64,000 nucleotides of DNA from Flavobacterium gawalongense (GTDB lineage: Bacteria > Bacteroidota > Bacteroidia > Flavobacteriales > Flavobacteriaceae): positions 124,001 through 188,000 of the forward strand of contig NZ_VJZP01000003.1 of assembly GCF_007097265.1 (NCBI RefSeq), in the 5' to 3' direction. Each line of letters opens with the position of its first letter. Positions within the stretch are counted from its first letter, which is position 1. The notes beneath the pieces are model-generated. The model was given only the letters and a program-made list of their open reading frames with translations, was not told where the DNA came from and searched no databases. Of the stretch, positions 1-10,051 are shown piece by piece. Position numbers and translations under genes: made by a program.

Positions 1-27
1 TTAATAATTTTCATATCTCTGGAAAAC

Positions 28-58
28 AAAAAAAGCCTCTACTTTCGCAAAGGCTTTA
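28..58 (-). terminator. Terminator of the act-cta respiratory operon
   Basis: On the minus strand a 7-bp stem (AAAGCCT/AGGCTTT, arms at 51-57 and 32-38) with a 12-base loop is followed by a T-run. It sits 16 bases after the ctaD stop, so the operon ends here and no subunit III or IV gene follows inside it. Confidence 0.8.
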
Positions 59-73
59 TATTATATTTTAAGA

Positions 74-1870
74 TTAGTGATGTAAAACTTCTTCACCTTC
101 TTTCATTGGAACATTTTGAGGTACAAAATCAACATCATGTGCTGGATTACTGTAATCATAAGGCCAACGGTGTACTTCAGGAATTTCTCCTGGCCAGTTA
201 CCGTGAATGTGCTCTACAGGTGCGGTCCATTCAAGTGTATTAGATTTCCAAGGATTTTGAACCGTTCTTTTACCGTAGAAAATACTACTGAAAAAGTTGT
301 ATAAAAATACCAATTGAAAAGCTCCACCAATCAAAGCAAATGTAGTTATCAGAACATTTACATTTTGCAAATCATCAAATAATGGAAAGTTTGTGTTCGT
401 GTAATAACGTCTTGGCAAACCGGCTAATCCAATAAAGTGCATTGGAAAAAACACACCATAAGCACAAACTGCAGTTACCCAAAAGTGAACATACCCCAGA
501 TTTTTATTAAGCATTCTACCGTACATTTTTGGAAACCAGTGATAAATACCAGCAAACATACCATAAAGAGCAGAAATACCCATTACTAAGTGGAAGTGAG
601 CTACAACAAAATACGTATCGTGAACATTGATATCCAATGTACTATCTCCAAGGATAATACCTGTCAAACCACCTGTTATAAAAGTAGAAACTAAACCAAT
701 TGAAAACAACATCGCTGGGTTCAATTGTAAATTTCCTTTCCAAAGTGTTGTAATATAATTAAACGCTTTTACTGCAGAAGGGATAGCAATTAACAAAGTT
801 GTAAATGTAAATACAGATCCTAAAAATGGATTCATACCCGAGATGAACATGTGATGACCCCAAACAATTGTTGATAAGAATGCGATTGCCAAAATTGACA
901 TAATCATCGCTCTGTAACCAAAAATTGGTTTACGGGAATTAGTAGCAATAACTTCAGATGTAATACCTAAAGCAGGTAACAATACAATATAAACTTCAGG
1001 ATGTCCTAAGAACCAAAATAAGTGTTCAAACAAAACTGGAGAACCACCCTGATAATGCAATACTTCACCAGCGATATAAATATCGGATAAGAAGAATGAT
1101 GTTCCAAAACTTCTGTCAAAAATCAATAATAAAGCAGCTGACAATAAAACTGGAAAAGAAACAATACCAATAATTGCAGTCACGAAGAAAGCCCAAATAG
1201 TAAGAGGCAATCTTGTCATAGACATTCCTTTAGTTCTAAGATTGATTACTGTAACTACATAGTTTAAAGATCCCATTAATGAAGATGCAATAAATATAGC
1301 CATAGAAACTAACCATAATGTCATACCCATCCCTGAACCAGGAATTGCTTGTGGAAGGGCACTCAAAGGCGGATAAATAGTCCAACCAGCTGATGCTGGT
1401 CCAGCTTCTACGAATAATGAACAAACCATGATTACACTTGATAAAAAGAATAACCAATAAGAAATCATATTCATAAAACCAGATGCCATATCTCGTGCAC
1501 CAATCTGAAGAGGAATCAATAAATTACTAAAAGTTCCACTCAATCCGGCGGTAAGAACGAAGAAAACCATTATCGTTCCATGAATTGTAACTAATGCCAA
1601 ATAAATATCATTTGCCATAACTCCATTTGGAGCAAATTTATCACCTAGTAATATATTAAATATTTTGAATGATTCTTCTGGCCATGCCAATTGCATTCTA
1701 AAAAGCATAGACATCCCAACACCAATAACCCCCATAATAATACCCGTTAAAAGGTATTGTTTGGCAATCATTTTGTGATCAATACTAAAGATATATTTAG
1801 TAATGAAAGTGTCTTTATGGTGGTGTTCGTGTTCGTGATCGTGTCCGTGATCGTGACCTTCTGCTGACAT
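74..1870 (-). CDS. ctaD: Cytochrome c oxidase subunit I (aa3-type)
   Basis: Catalytic subunit of a heme-copper oxidase in the cytoplasmic membrane; it reduces O2 to water and pumps protons. The 598-residue product shows the family ligands: His97 (low-spin heme), the HPEVY motif at 290-294 with the His-Tyr pair of the CuB site, His339-His340 (CuB), and His425/His427 (hemes a3 and a). About twelve hydrophobic segments are visible. The first 18 residues are unusually His-rich. It is the last gene of the act-cta operon, 28 bases after ctaC, and is followed by a terminator. Identification is secure. Confidence 0.97.
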   Translation of the reverse strand: MSAEGHDHGHDHEHEHHHKDTFITKYIFSIDHKMIAKQYLLTGIIMGVIGVGMSMLFRMQLAWPEESFKIFNILLGDKFAPNGVMANDIYLALVTIHGTIMVFFVLTAGLSGTFSNLLIPLQIGARDMASGFMNMISYWLFFLSSVIMVCSLFVEAGPASAGWTIYPPLSALPQAIPGSGMGMTLWLVSMAIFIASSLMGSLNYVVTVINLRTKGMSMTRLPLTIWAFFVTAIIGIVSFPVLLSAALLLIFDRSFGTSFFLSDIYIAGEVLHYQGGSPVLFEHLFWFLGHPEVYIVLLPALGITSEVIATNSRKPIFGYRAMIMSILAIAFLSTIVWGHHMFISGMNPFLGSVFTFTTLLIAIPSAVKAFNYITTLWKGNLQLNPAMLFSIGLVSTFITGGLTGIILGDSTLDINVHDTYFVVAHFHLVMGISALYGMFAGIYHWFPKMYGRMLNKNLGYVHFWVTAVCAYGVFFPMHFIGLAGLPRRYYTNTNFPLFDDLQNVNVLITTFALIGGAFQLVFLYNFFSSIFYGKRTVQNPWKSNTLEWTAPVEHIHGNWPGEIPEVHRWPYDYSNPAHDVDFVPQNVPMKEGEEVLHH

Positions 1871-1898
1871 ATATGTTACTTTAAATTTTTCTTAATAA

Positions 1899-3053
1899 TT
1901 ATTTCATAGCTATTTTAGCAACAGCTGCGGTGTCTTTGGTACTTGTAGAATCTTTACCTGTTCCTCCTTCAACGGGAGCCGGTGCATTGGCAGTTTTTAC
2001 TTCTTGCACTAAAGTTGCTTTATCACTTAACCATTTTTTATAATCCTCCGGAGTATCTACAATAATTTTCATTTGCATATTGTAATGAGATGCACCACAA
2101 ATTTTATTACATAACAACAAATAGTCAAAAGTATAAGGATCAAGTGCTGTTTCTCCTTTGGCTACCAATTCAGTGCTTTTTTTTGCTCTTAGCGTATTTA
2201 TTTTAGCTACTTTTTCTACCATGAAAGGCAATTCTCTATATTCAGCTGTTGTGTAAATTGGCGTAAAAGCAAATTCAGTAACCATTCCAGGAACACAATT
2301 CATCTGCGCTCTAAAATGGGGCATATAAGCAGAATGTAGAACATCCTGAGAACGCATTTTAAAATGAACTTTTTTCCCTTTAGGGATATGCAACTCCGTT
2401 ACAACAATGTCGTCTTGTGAATATGGATCAGATAAATCAACACCAACTGAATTGGCACCTTCAATAAACCTAACATTCGCTTTACCTAATACATTATCAT
2501 TACCTGAGTATCTGGCTTTCCAGTTAAATTGTTGTGCATACAATTCTATAACTACAGTGTCTTCTTCTTCATCAACAAACATTATGTTTGTCCAAGCATA
2601 CAAACCATAAAGAATTAAACCCGCAAGAACAACGGCCGGAATAACACTCCAGATTGCTTCTAGTTTGTTGTTGTCTGCAAAATATAATGCTTTTTGATCT
2701 TTTTTACCTCTGTATTTAAACGCAAAATAATGTAAAAGAACTTGAGTAATTGCTTGAACAATAAAAATTAAAACCCAAGTAATGTTCATAAGATTATCTA
2801 CAAGCGCTCCATGCTCAGAAGCAGGCGTATGAAGAACAAGTGGACTCCATTTAAACAATCCATAGATTGTAAAAATATAAATGAATGCCAAGAAACCAAA
2901 CATTAAATAACCTTGTACATTATTATCATTATCAGTAGCTACTTGAGAACTGTCCGAATTTGAACCTACTTGCGTAAGGTCGAATATTTTCGTCAATTGC
3001 CACAAAGCAACAGCTAATAAAACTAAAACTATAATTACCAACAAACTTGTCAT
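1899..3053 (-). CDS. ctaC: Cytochrome c oxidase subunit II
   Basis: Carries the binuclear CuA centre that accepts electrons for subunit I. In this 384-residue protein the CuA ligands are visible as Cys315, Cys319, His323 and Met326 (CNKICGASHYNM). N-terminal hydrophobic segments anchor it, and the CuA domain faces the periplasm. The C-terminal tail of about 45 residues is rich in Ala, Thr and Lys and looks disordered. No fused cytochrome c domain is present, in keeping with direct electron transfer from the complex encoded upstream. It lies 19 bases after actF. Confidence 0.96.
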   Translation of the reverse strand: MTSLLVIIVLVLLAVALWQLTKIFDLTQVGSNSDSSQVATDNDNNVQGYLMFGFLAFIYIFTIYGLFKWSPLVLHTPASEHGALVDNLMNITWVLIFIVQAITQVLLHYFAFKYRGKKDQKALYFADNNKLEAIWSVIPAVVLAGLILYGLYAWTNIMFVDEEEDTVVIELYAQQFNWKARYSGNDNVLGKANVRFIEGANSVGVDLSDPYSQDDIVVTELHIPKGKKVHFKMRSQDVLHSAYMPHFRAQMNCVPGMVTEFAFTPIYTTAEYRELPFMVEKVAKINTLRAKKSTELVAKGETALDPYTFDYLLLCNKICGASHYNMQMKIIVDTPEDYKKWLSDKATLVQEVKTANAPAPVEGGTGKDSTSTKDTAAVAKIAMK

Positions 3054-3072
3054 CTGTTTTTTTCTTTAAATA

Positions 3073-4425
3073 TTAATAATGAAAATGTTTACTTTCTTCT
3101 ATAAATGGATTTCTTTTTGGCAACAAAGGAGCTTTAGTCAATGCTGTAAAAACAACATAAATAAATAATCCTAGAAAGAAAAGAACGGATGCGATTTCTG
3201 AAATTCCGATAAACCATCTATCTCCTACTGTCCCTGGCATTATCATATTAAAGAAATCTATATAATGCCCTAGTAATATTACAATACCAGCCATAACTAA
3301 TACCCATGTAATTCTTTTGAAATCTGTATTTATCAAAATCAAAATTGGAAACAAGAAGTTCATCACAACAGCACCAAAGAAAGGAAGGTTATACAATTGT
3401 ATTCTTGTTATAAAATAAGTTACCTCTTCTGGAATATTTGCATACCATATTAACATGAATTGTGAAAACCACAAGTAAGTCCAAAAAACACTTATTCCAA
3501 ACATAAATTTAGCCAAATCATGAATATGACTTGTATTAACATGTTCTAAATACCCTCTTGATTTTAAATACAATGTCACCATAGTAATCATAGTGATACC
3601 GCTGACAAAAAAACTGGCAAAAACATACCATCCAAATAATGTACTGAACCAATGAGGATCAATCGACATAATCCAATCCCAAGACATAATAGATTCTGAC
3701 ACGATGAAGAAAACTAAAAATCCTGCAGATATTTTAAAATTCTTTTTGTACAAATTATTATCTGTAGCTTCATCTTGTGCCAAACAATTTTTTCTGGAAT
3801 AATAACGGTATAGATTCCAACCAAATAAAAATATAGCGGCTCTAACAATCCAGAAAGGAAAATTTAAATACCCAGATTTAGTTTGAATTATTTTATCATG
3901 TGCTACAACTTCAGGATCTAACCAAATAAACAAATGATTAAAATGCAAACCACATAACACCAAGAAAATAAAAAATAAAACTGAACCTACCGGTAAATAC
4001 GCAGTTATACCTTGCATTACTCTAAACAAAACCGGAGACCATCCAGCTTGGGCTACTTGTTGTATAGCATAAAAAGCTAACACACCCATTGAAATAAGCA
4101 AGAAGAAAATACAAGCAACATATAATGCGGCCCATGGCTTATTTTGCAGTTGGTGTAAAACATGTGTTAAATGCTCTTTGTGTTCAGTAGCTTCTTTAGC
4201 ATCAGTAGTTTCTTTGTGTTCCGCTGCCACTTCATTTTCCTTGTGAGAAGAATTTGAAACTTCATGCTGAACTTCACCATGACCTCCATGACTATCAGCA
4301 GCAAGCAGATTTTCAACTTCCTGAATATCTTTTGGTGCAGTTAAAAAACCATATCCAATTCCTAAAAGACCAACAGCCATTAAGATGAAAGAAAAAGTTT
4401 TTAATTTACTTGAAAATGTATACAT
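3073..4425 (-). CDS. actF: Alternative complex III subunit ActF (membrane protein)
   Basis: Integral membrane subunit of the quinol:cytochrome c oxidoreductase (alternative complex III), NrfD/PsrC-like and related to ActC. The frame is open from a TTG at 4452, but the ATG at 4425 (MYTFSSKL) gives a normal N-terminus 27 bases after the actE stop, so I use it. About ten hydrophobic helices follow. A long insert after the first helix (about residues 35-90) is rich in His and Glu. ActF has no redox cofactor in characterised complexes and is thought to help with proton handling; that role is inferred here. Confidence 0.92.
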   Translation of the reverse strand: MYTFSSKLKTFSFILMAVGLLGIGYGFLTAPKDIQEVENLLAADSHGGHGEVQHEVSNSSHKENEVAAEHKETTDAKEATEHKEHLTHVLHQLQNKPWAALYVACIFFLLISMGVLAFYAIQQVAQAGWSPVLFRVMQGITAYLPVGSVLFFIFLVLCGLHFNHLFIWLDPEVVAHDKIIQTKSGYLNFPFWIVRAAIFLFGWNLYRYYSRKNCLAQDEATDNNLYKKNFKISAGFLVFFIVSESIMSWDWIMSIDPHWFSTLFGWYVFASFFVSGITMITMVTLYLKSRGYLEHVNTSHIHDLAKFMFGISVFWTYLWFSQFMLIWYANIPEEVTYFITRIQLYNLPFFGAVVMNFLFPILILINTDFKRITWVLVMAGIVILLGHYIDFFNMIMPGTVGDRWFIGISEIASVLFFLGLFIYVVFTALTKAPLLPKRNPFIEESKHFHY

Positions 4426-4452
4426 ATCTATTACGATCAGTTTGTTCAACAA

Positions 4453-4998
4453 TTATAATTCGCTTTTTAGTTTTAGAACATAGTCAGTAACTAACCATCG
4501 TTCATGGGCACTCAATTGATTAGCGTGTGATCCCATTGCATTTAAACCATATGTTATTACGTGAAAGACACTTCCTTCTGTAATTGGCCTGTCAGCATAG
4601 CTTGGTACTCCAAGGAATTTTTCTCTTTCAACTAATTTACCTTTACCGTTTCCAGTTGCACCGTGACAACTTATACAATAAATTTCAAAAAGTGCTTTCC
4701 CTTCTTCAGAGTTGTTACTCAATGAATCTAATGGTGACTTAAGATTAGCTTTTGCTAATTCGTAACCAGCAGTAGAATTTTCATATTCATAAACATCAAA
4801 TCCTCTGTTTATAGTTCCTGATACAGGAAGTTGACCTTCTTTACCATTGTTAAATGCATCCGATTCAGAATAAGTTTCATACCCAACTGACTCATACATG
4901 TTTGGAAAATACTGATAGTTTGGCGCTGCATTATTATGACAAGACGAAACTAATATCGTTAAACCAAATAAAAGTGTTATTTTATATATCCTTTTCAT
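4453..4998 (-). CDS. actE: Alternative complex III subunit ActE (monoheme cytochrome c lipoprotein)
   Basis: A 181-residue lipoprotein: a signal peptide ends in a lipobox (LVSSC, Cys20), and one CISCH heme c motif lies in the C-terminal half, followed by GATGNGKG and an axial-ligand Met near the C-terminus (NAMGSH). It probably passes electrons from the complex to the oxidase encoded by the last two genes. It sits between actD and actF with tight spacing. Confidence 0.93.
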   Translation of the reverse strand: MKRIYKITLLFGLTILVSSCHNNAAPNYQYFPNMYESVGYETYSESDAFNNGKEGQLPVSGTINRGFDVYEYENSTAGYELAKANLKSPLDSLSNNSEEGKALFEIYCISCHGATGNGKGKLVEREKFLGVPSYADRPITEGSVFHVITYGLNAMGSHANQLSAHERWLVTDYVLKLKSEL

Positions 4999-5006
4999 AG
5001 CTATGA

Positions 5007-5531
5007 TTACTGCTTTTCTATTACTTTAACTTCTACTGCTCCTGTGTTTTTGAAAAATGAAACTAACTCTTCTTCATTATCATTAATAGCAACTTCCATC
5101 AAAAAATGATTATCTGTTGTTCTCACATCTGGATTCTCAGCTTGTTTAAATGGCCATAACTTACTTCTCATATAAAAAGTAATAACCATTAAATGCGCAG
5201 CAAAGAAAACAGTCTCTTCAAACATAATTGGCACGAATGCCGGCATATTTTCAATATAACTAAAACTCGGTTTTCCACCAATATCTTGAGGCCAATCTTG
5301 AATCATTATATAGTTCATCATCCAAGTTCCAAATGATAACCCTAACAATCCATAGATAAAAGCACAAATGGCTAATCTTGTAGGAGCAAGTCCCATCGCT
5401 TTATCCAGTCCGTGAACAGGAAAAGGAGTAAAAACTTCTTCAATATGATGATGTGCTGCACGTGTTTTTTTAACGGCATCCATCAATATATCATCGTCAT
5501 TGTATATGGCGTATATTACTTTATTACTCAT
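5007..5531 (-). CDS. actD: Alternative complex III subunit ActD (DUF3341)
   Basis: A 174-residue membrane protein with two hydrophobic helices (about residues 55-75 and 100-120) flanked by soluble ends, matching the DUF3341/ActD family of alternative complex III. Its start overlaps the end of actC by 8 bases, which points to translational coupling. No cofactor motif is present, as expected. Position between actC and actE matches the conserved gene order. Confidence 0.92.
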   Translation of the reverse strand: MSNKVIYAIYNDDDILMDAVKKTRAAHHHIEEVFTPFPVHGLDKAMGLAPTRLAICAFIYGLLGLSFGTWMMNYIMIQDWPQDIGGKPSFSYIENMPAFVPIMFEETVFFAAHLMVITFYMRSKLWPFKQAENPDVRTTDNHFLMEVAINDNEEELVSFFKNTGAVEVKVIEKQ

Positions 5532-6927
5532 GATGTAAATCTTTATTTGCTTCTCTTTCTCTTTTATAATTATCTCCAGTCCCTTTTAATATTGTTTTTA
5601 CTTCCGCTTGAGCAATTACCGGGAATGTTCTAGAATATAATAAAAACAAAACAAAGAAGAAACCTATTGTTCCAATAAAAATACCGATATCAACGAATGT
5701 AGGTGAAAACATTGTCCAAGAAGATGGTAAGTAATCTCTATGTAAAGAAGTTACAATAATTACAAATCTTTCAAACCACATTCCAATATTTACAACAATT
5801 GAAATTATAAAAGAAAACATAATACTTGTTCTCAATTTTTTGAACCACATAAATTGTGGTGAAAATACATTACAAGTCATCATTGACCAATATGCCCACC
5901 AATAAGGTCCGGTAGCTCTGTTTAAGAAAGCATATTGTTCGTATTCTACACCAGAATACCAAGCAATGAAAAGCTCTGTAATATAAGCAACCCCCACGAT
6001 AGAACCTGTAATCATAATTACAATATTCATTAATTCTATGTGTTGTATAGTAATATAAGCTTCAAGATTAGAAACTTTTCTCATAATGATAAGCAAGGTA
6101 TTTACCATTGCGAATCCTGAGAAAACGGCTCCAGCAACAAAATATGGAGGAAAGATTGTAGTATGCCATCCAGGGATAACTGAAGTAGCAAAGTCCATAG
6201 ATACAATCGTGTGTACAGAAAGTACAAGAGGAGTCGCTAAACCTGCAAGAACCAAAGAAACCTCTTCAAAACGTTGCCAGTCTTTTGCTCTACCGCTCCA
6301 CCCAAAACTTAATATTGAATAAACTCTTTTATTAAAAGGAGTAATTGCTCTATCACGTAACATGGCAAAATCAGGTAACAAACCAGTCCACCAGAAAACT
6401 AATGAAACAGAAAGGTAAGTTGAAATTGCAAATACATCCCAAAGTAACGGCGAGTTAAAGTTTACCCAAAGAGAACCAAATTGATTCGGAATTGGTAAAA
6501 CCCAATATGCTAACCATGGACGCCCCATATGAATAATTGGAAATAAACCTGCTTGAATAACCGAGAAAATTGTCATTGCTTCTGCAGAACGGTTAATAGC
6601 CATTCTCCAGCGTTGACGGAAAAGTAATAATACGGCAGAAATTAGGGTCCCTGCGTGACCAATACCAACCCACCAAACAAAGTTCGTGATATCCCAAGCC
6701 CAACCAACTGTTTTATTTAATCCCCATGTTCCAATACCTGTAGATACGGTGTAAATTATACAGCCTAATCCCCAAAGGAAGGCTATTAATGCGATTGAAA
6801 ATACAATCCACCAATGTTTGTTTGCTTTACCCTCAACAGGTGCAGCTACATCTACAGTTACATCGTGATAAGATTTATCACCTATAACTAAAGGTTTTCT
6901 AATGGTTGCTTCGTAGTGAGACGACAT
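5524..6927 (-). CDS. actC: Alternative complex III subunit ActC (NrfD/PsrC-like)
   Basis: A 467-residue integral membrane protein of the NrfD/PsrC type with about ten transmembrane helices; it is expected to form the quinol-oxidation site together with the iron-sulfur part of ActB. Conserved-looking segments include WWVGIGHAGTLISA and HMGRPWLAYW. It starts 38 bases after actB and overlaps actD by 8 bases. The family assignment is clear; quinol binding is inferred from characterised relatives. Confidence 0.95.
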   Translation of the reverse strand: MSSHYEATIRKPLVIGDKSYHDVTVDVAAPVEGKANKHWWIVFSIALIAFLWGLGCIIYTVSTGIGTWGLNKTVGWAWDITNFVWWVGIGHAGTLISAVLLLFRQRWRMAINRSAEAMTIFSVIQAGLFPIIHMGRPWLAYWVLPIPNQFGSLWVNFNSPLLWDVFAISTYLSVSLVFWWTGLLPDFAMLRDRAITPFNKRVYSILSFGWSGRAKDWQRFEEVSLVLAGLATPLVLSVHTIVSMDFATSVIPGWHTTIFPPYFVAGAVFSGFAMVNTLLIIMRKVSNLEAYITIQHIELMNIVIMITGSIVGVAYITELFIAWYSGVEYEQYAFLNRATGPYWWAYWSMMTCNVFSPQFMWFKKLRTSIMFSFIISIVVNIGMWFERFVIIVTSLHRDYLPSSWTMFSPTFVDIGIFIGTIGFFFVLFLLYSRTFPVIAQAEVKTILKGTGDNYKREREANKDLHHE

Positions 6928-6965
6928 AATCCTTTATATTGATTCTTAATTAATTATTTTTTGTA

Positions 6966-9900
6966 CTAGGTATTTCTAACTTTAACGTGATAAATCACAT
7001 TTGGTTTTGTTCCAACATGCTCCAACAAATGATACATTCTATCATCAGCAGCTAATTTAGTTACTTCTGCTTCTTCATCATTTACATCCCCAAATATCAT
7101 TGCTCCTGTAGAACAAGCATTTGAACATGCAGTTTGGAATTCACCATCTACGATTGCTCTTCCTTCTCTTTTTGCTTTTAAAATTGTTGCCTGTGTCATT
7201 TGAATACACATAGAACATTTTTCCATAACTCCACGAGAACGAACATTAACATCTGGATTTAATACCATACGCCCTAAATCGTCATTCATGTGGTAGTCGA
7301 ATTCACTGTTTTTGTTGTACAAAAACCAGTTAAAACGACGCACTTTGTAAGGACAGTTGTTTGCACAGTAACGTGTACCAACACATCTGTTATAAGCCAT
7401 GTGATTTTGACCTTGACGACCGTGTGAAGTTGCAGCAACCGGACAAACCGTTTCACAAGGCGCATGATTACAATGCTGACACATTACAGGTTGAAAAGAA
7501 ACTTGTGGATTATCACCCGCTTTTTCCATTTCATTAAATGTAGATAATGAACTTGATAAACCAGCTATATTTTCTTTTCTTTCGTTATCGCCTTCAAATG
7601 TACTTTCAGAAGAATAATATCTATCGATACGCAACCAGTGCATGTCACGACTTCTTCTAACTTCTGATTTTCCAACAACTGGAACGTTGTTTTCTGCATG
7701 ACAAGCAATTACACAAGCACCACAACCGGTACAAGCATTCAAATCGATAGAAAGATTAAAATGATGCCCAATAGAACGATCAAAAGAATCCCATAAATCA
7801 ACTTTAGTTGCTTCTACTTCTTTGTGATCTAAAGATACCATTGGTTGTTCGTTCCACTCTTTAGCATCTTTTGTATTGAATATCTCCAAAGAAGTTTCTT
7901 TAATAATATCTCCTCTTCCCATCAATGTTTTCTGACCTTGAACACAAGCAAACTCATGTTCTCCTCCAGCTTTCACCAATGTAACAGACTGTACATTATT
8001 GAACCCTTTATATAAAGAATAGGCATTTAAACCTACCATCATTTCTTCTTTCAAAGCCGCTTTACGACCATACCCTAAAGCTAGACCAACAGTCCCAACA
8101 GCTTGTCCTGGCTGAACAATTACTGGAACATTTTCTAATTTAGCTCCATCTGCAGTAGTTATAGTAGCATAACTTCCGTTTAAACCACCATTAGCAACAA
8201 TTTCATTAGACAATTCGTATTTCTTAGCATCAGCATTCGAAACGGTAACATAATTATCCCAAGAAACCCTTGTAATTGGATCTGGAAACTCTTGCAACCA
8301 AGGGTTATTAGCTTGCTGTCCATCTCCCATACCTGTTTTAGTATACAAAACAAGTTCTAATCCTTCAGTCGCTTTTGATTTCGCTAAAGCACTTGCAGCG
8401 GCACTATAATCCGCAGAACCCGCAGATATTGTTGGTATAACACCAACAAAAACTCCATCATGCAATACTTTATTCCAAGAAGAACCCGAGATTATTGTTG
8501 AAGCATTAGCTTTAATATAATCATAGAATGTCCCTGAAATACCACTTAAAGACAATAAAACATCTTGAAATTGTTTAGTCTTGAAAAGAGGACGAATTGT
8601 AGGTTGCGTTATTCCGTAAGTTCCTTTTGTGATACTTACATCATTCCATGATTCTAAATAATGAGGAACTGCAGCTGCTATCGTACTTACTAAAGCTGTT
8701 TCATCTTCTTTTAAAGAAAATGACACCGATGTTTTTACTTTTTTAAGTCCTTCAACAAAAGAAGTACTATCAGCTAAAGTATAAACTGGATTAACTCCAC
8801 TCATAATTAAAGTATGAACACTTCCCGCTTTCATATCCATAATTAATTGAGCCACTTTTTCGTTAGACCCTTTTCTTATTTGTCTTGCTCCAGAAGTACT
8901 AAAAGCTTCACTTGCCAACACTTGGTTGATAGCTAAAACTAATAATTGAGCATTTTTATCCTGAATACCAGAAACCAATACTCCTTTTGAACCGGCAGCT
9001 TTTAATTGTTGAGCTGCTTTTGTTACCTCTGCTTTAAATTTACCATCTAAATTTACCGCAGCAGACGAACCGGTCACAATATTATATATGTGTACTAATG
9101 CTTGTTTTTGATTAGCGGTTGACATAGGCACTCGCTTATCAGCAGCAGCACCAGACAAAGTCATGTTAGCTTCTAATTGAAAATGACGAGACATTTTTCC
9201 GTTTTTCGGAATTCTGCCTTGAGCATAACCAGAATCATATCCTCCACCTTGCCAATCTCCTAGAAAATCTGCACCAATAGAAACTATAAGAGAAGCTTTT
9301 GAAAAATCATAATCTACCAAAGCTCTTTCACCGTAAACAGCTTCAAATGCATCAAGTGCTTCTGACGAAGAAACAGCATCATAAACTACATGTTTTGAGT
9401 TTGGATTTTTAGCAATAAAATCAGTAATCAACTTTTCAGTTGAAGGACTTGCTAATGTATTTGTTAATAAGACAATTTGACCGCCTTTTGCTTTGGCATC
9501 ATCAATACTTGACTTAATTTTTGAATCAGCAACAGACCAAGTTACATCTTTACCATCCATTTTCGGCTCCTTCAAACGCATGTTATCATATAATGATAAG
9601 ATAGACGCATGAATTCTTGCATTGGCAGTAAATTTTGCCCCAGTAATAGTATTATTATCTATTTTAATAGGACGCCCTTCACGTGTTTTAACTAAAAGGT
9701 TTGCAAAATCAAAACCGTCAAAAACAGAAGTTGCGTAATAATCTGCTACTCCAGGAATAATTTGCTCTGGTTGTAACACGTAAGGTATTGACTTGTGCAC
9801 AGGTCCTTCGCAAGCCGCAAGCGTAGCTGCCGCAGTACTAAATCCAACGTACTTTAAAAAATCACGACGTGTTGTAGAAGAAGATGACAATGCATCATTA

Positions 9901-10022
9901 TTCCCTAAAAATTCATCAGTAGGAATTTCTTCAACAAATTCGTTGTTTTTAAGCGCCTCAACAATAGAACTATTTCCGTCTAGTTCTTCAACACTTTTCC
10001 AGTATTTTTTGTTTGATGACAT
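6966..10022 (-). CDS. actB: Alternative complex III subunit ActB (molybdopterin-oxidoreductase-like fused to FeS protein)
   Basis: A 1018-residue periplasmic subunit. The N-terminus has a twin-arginine motif (RRDFLK, Arg52-Arg53) followed by an LAAC lipobox-like end at Cys71. The first three quarters resemble a molybdopterin oxidoreductase, but in known complexes this domain holds no Mo cofactor. The last quarter is ferredoxin-like with cysteine clusters CTGCGACVIAC, CQHCNHAPCETVCP, CVGTRYCANNCP and CSMC...CSNAC, which fits several FeS centres wiring quinol oxidation to the hemes. It is a B1-B2 fusion, as usual in this group. Confidence 0.96.
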   Translation of the reverse strand: MSSNKKYWKSVEELDGNSSIVEALKNNEFVEEIPTDEFLGNNDALSSSSTTRRDFLKYVGFSTAAATLAACEGPVHKSIPYVLQPEQIIPGVADYYATSVFDGFDFANLLVKTREGRPIKIDNNTITGAKFTANARIHASILSLYDNMRLKEPKMDGKDVTWSVADSKIKSSIDDAKAKGGQIVLLTNTLASPSTEKLITDFIAKNPNSKHVVYDAVSSSEALDAFEAVYGERALVDYDFSKASLIVSIGADFLGDWQGGGYDSGYAQGRIPKNGKMSRHFQLEANMTLSGAAADKRVPMSTANQKQALVHIYNIVTGSSAAVNLDGKFKAEVTKAAQQLKAAGSKGVLVSGIQDKNAQLLVLAINQVLASEAFSTSGARQIRKGSNEKVAQLIMDMKAGSVHTLIMSGVNPVYTLADSTSFVEGLKKVKTSVSFSLKEDETALVSTIAAAVPHYLESWNDVSITKGTYGITQPTIRPLFKTKQFQDVLLSLSGISGTFYDYIKANASTIISGSSWNKVLHDGVFVGVIPTISAGSADYSAAASALAKSKATEGLELVLYTKTGMGDGQQANNPWLQEFPDPITRVSWDNYVTVSNADAKKYELSNEIVANGGLNGSYATITTADGAKLENVPVIVQPGQAVGTVGLALGYGRKAALKEEMMVGLNAYSLYKGFNNVQSVTLVKAGGEHEFACVQGQKTLMGRGDIIKETSLEIFNTKDAKEWNEQPMVSLDHKEVEATKVDLWDSFDRSIGHHFNLSIDLNACTGCGACVIACHAENNVPVVGKSEVRRSRDMHWLRIDRYYSSESTFEGDNERKENIAGLSSSLSTFNEMEKAGDNPQVSFQPVMCQHCNHAPCETVCPVAATSHGRQGQNHMAYNRCVGTRYCANNCPYKVRRFNWFLYNKNSEFDYHMNDDLGRMVLNPDVNVRSRGVMEKCSMCIQMTQATILKAKREGRAIVDGEFQTACSNACSTGAMIFGDVNDEEAEVTKLAADDRMYHLLEHVGTKPNVIYHVKVRNT

Positions 10023-10051
10023 ATATAAATATTAAAATCTTAATAATTTGA

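Noticed and set aside
1..14. A minus-strand ATG at 14 (ATGAAAATTATTAA) that could open the next gene after the operon terminator
   Set aside because: Only four codons lie in the window and no ribosome-binding signal is clear.
6966..10022. ActB as an active molybdenum oxidoreductase such as formate dehydrogenase or nitrate reductase
   Set aside because: The gene order actABCDEF and the fused FeS domain fix it as alternative complex III, whose molybdopterin-like domain carries no Mo in characterised members.
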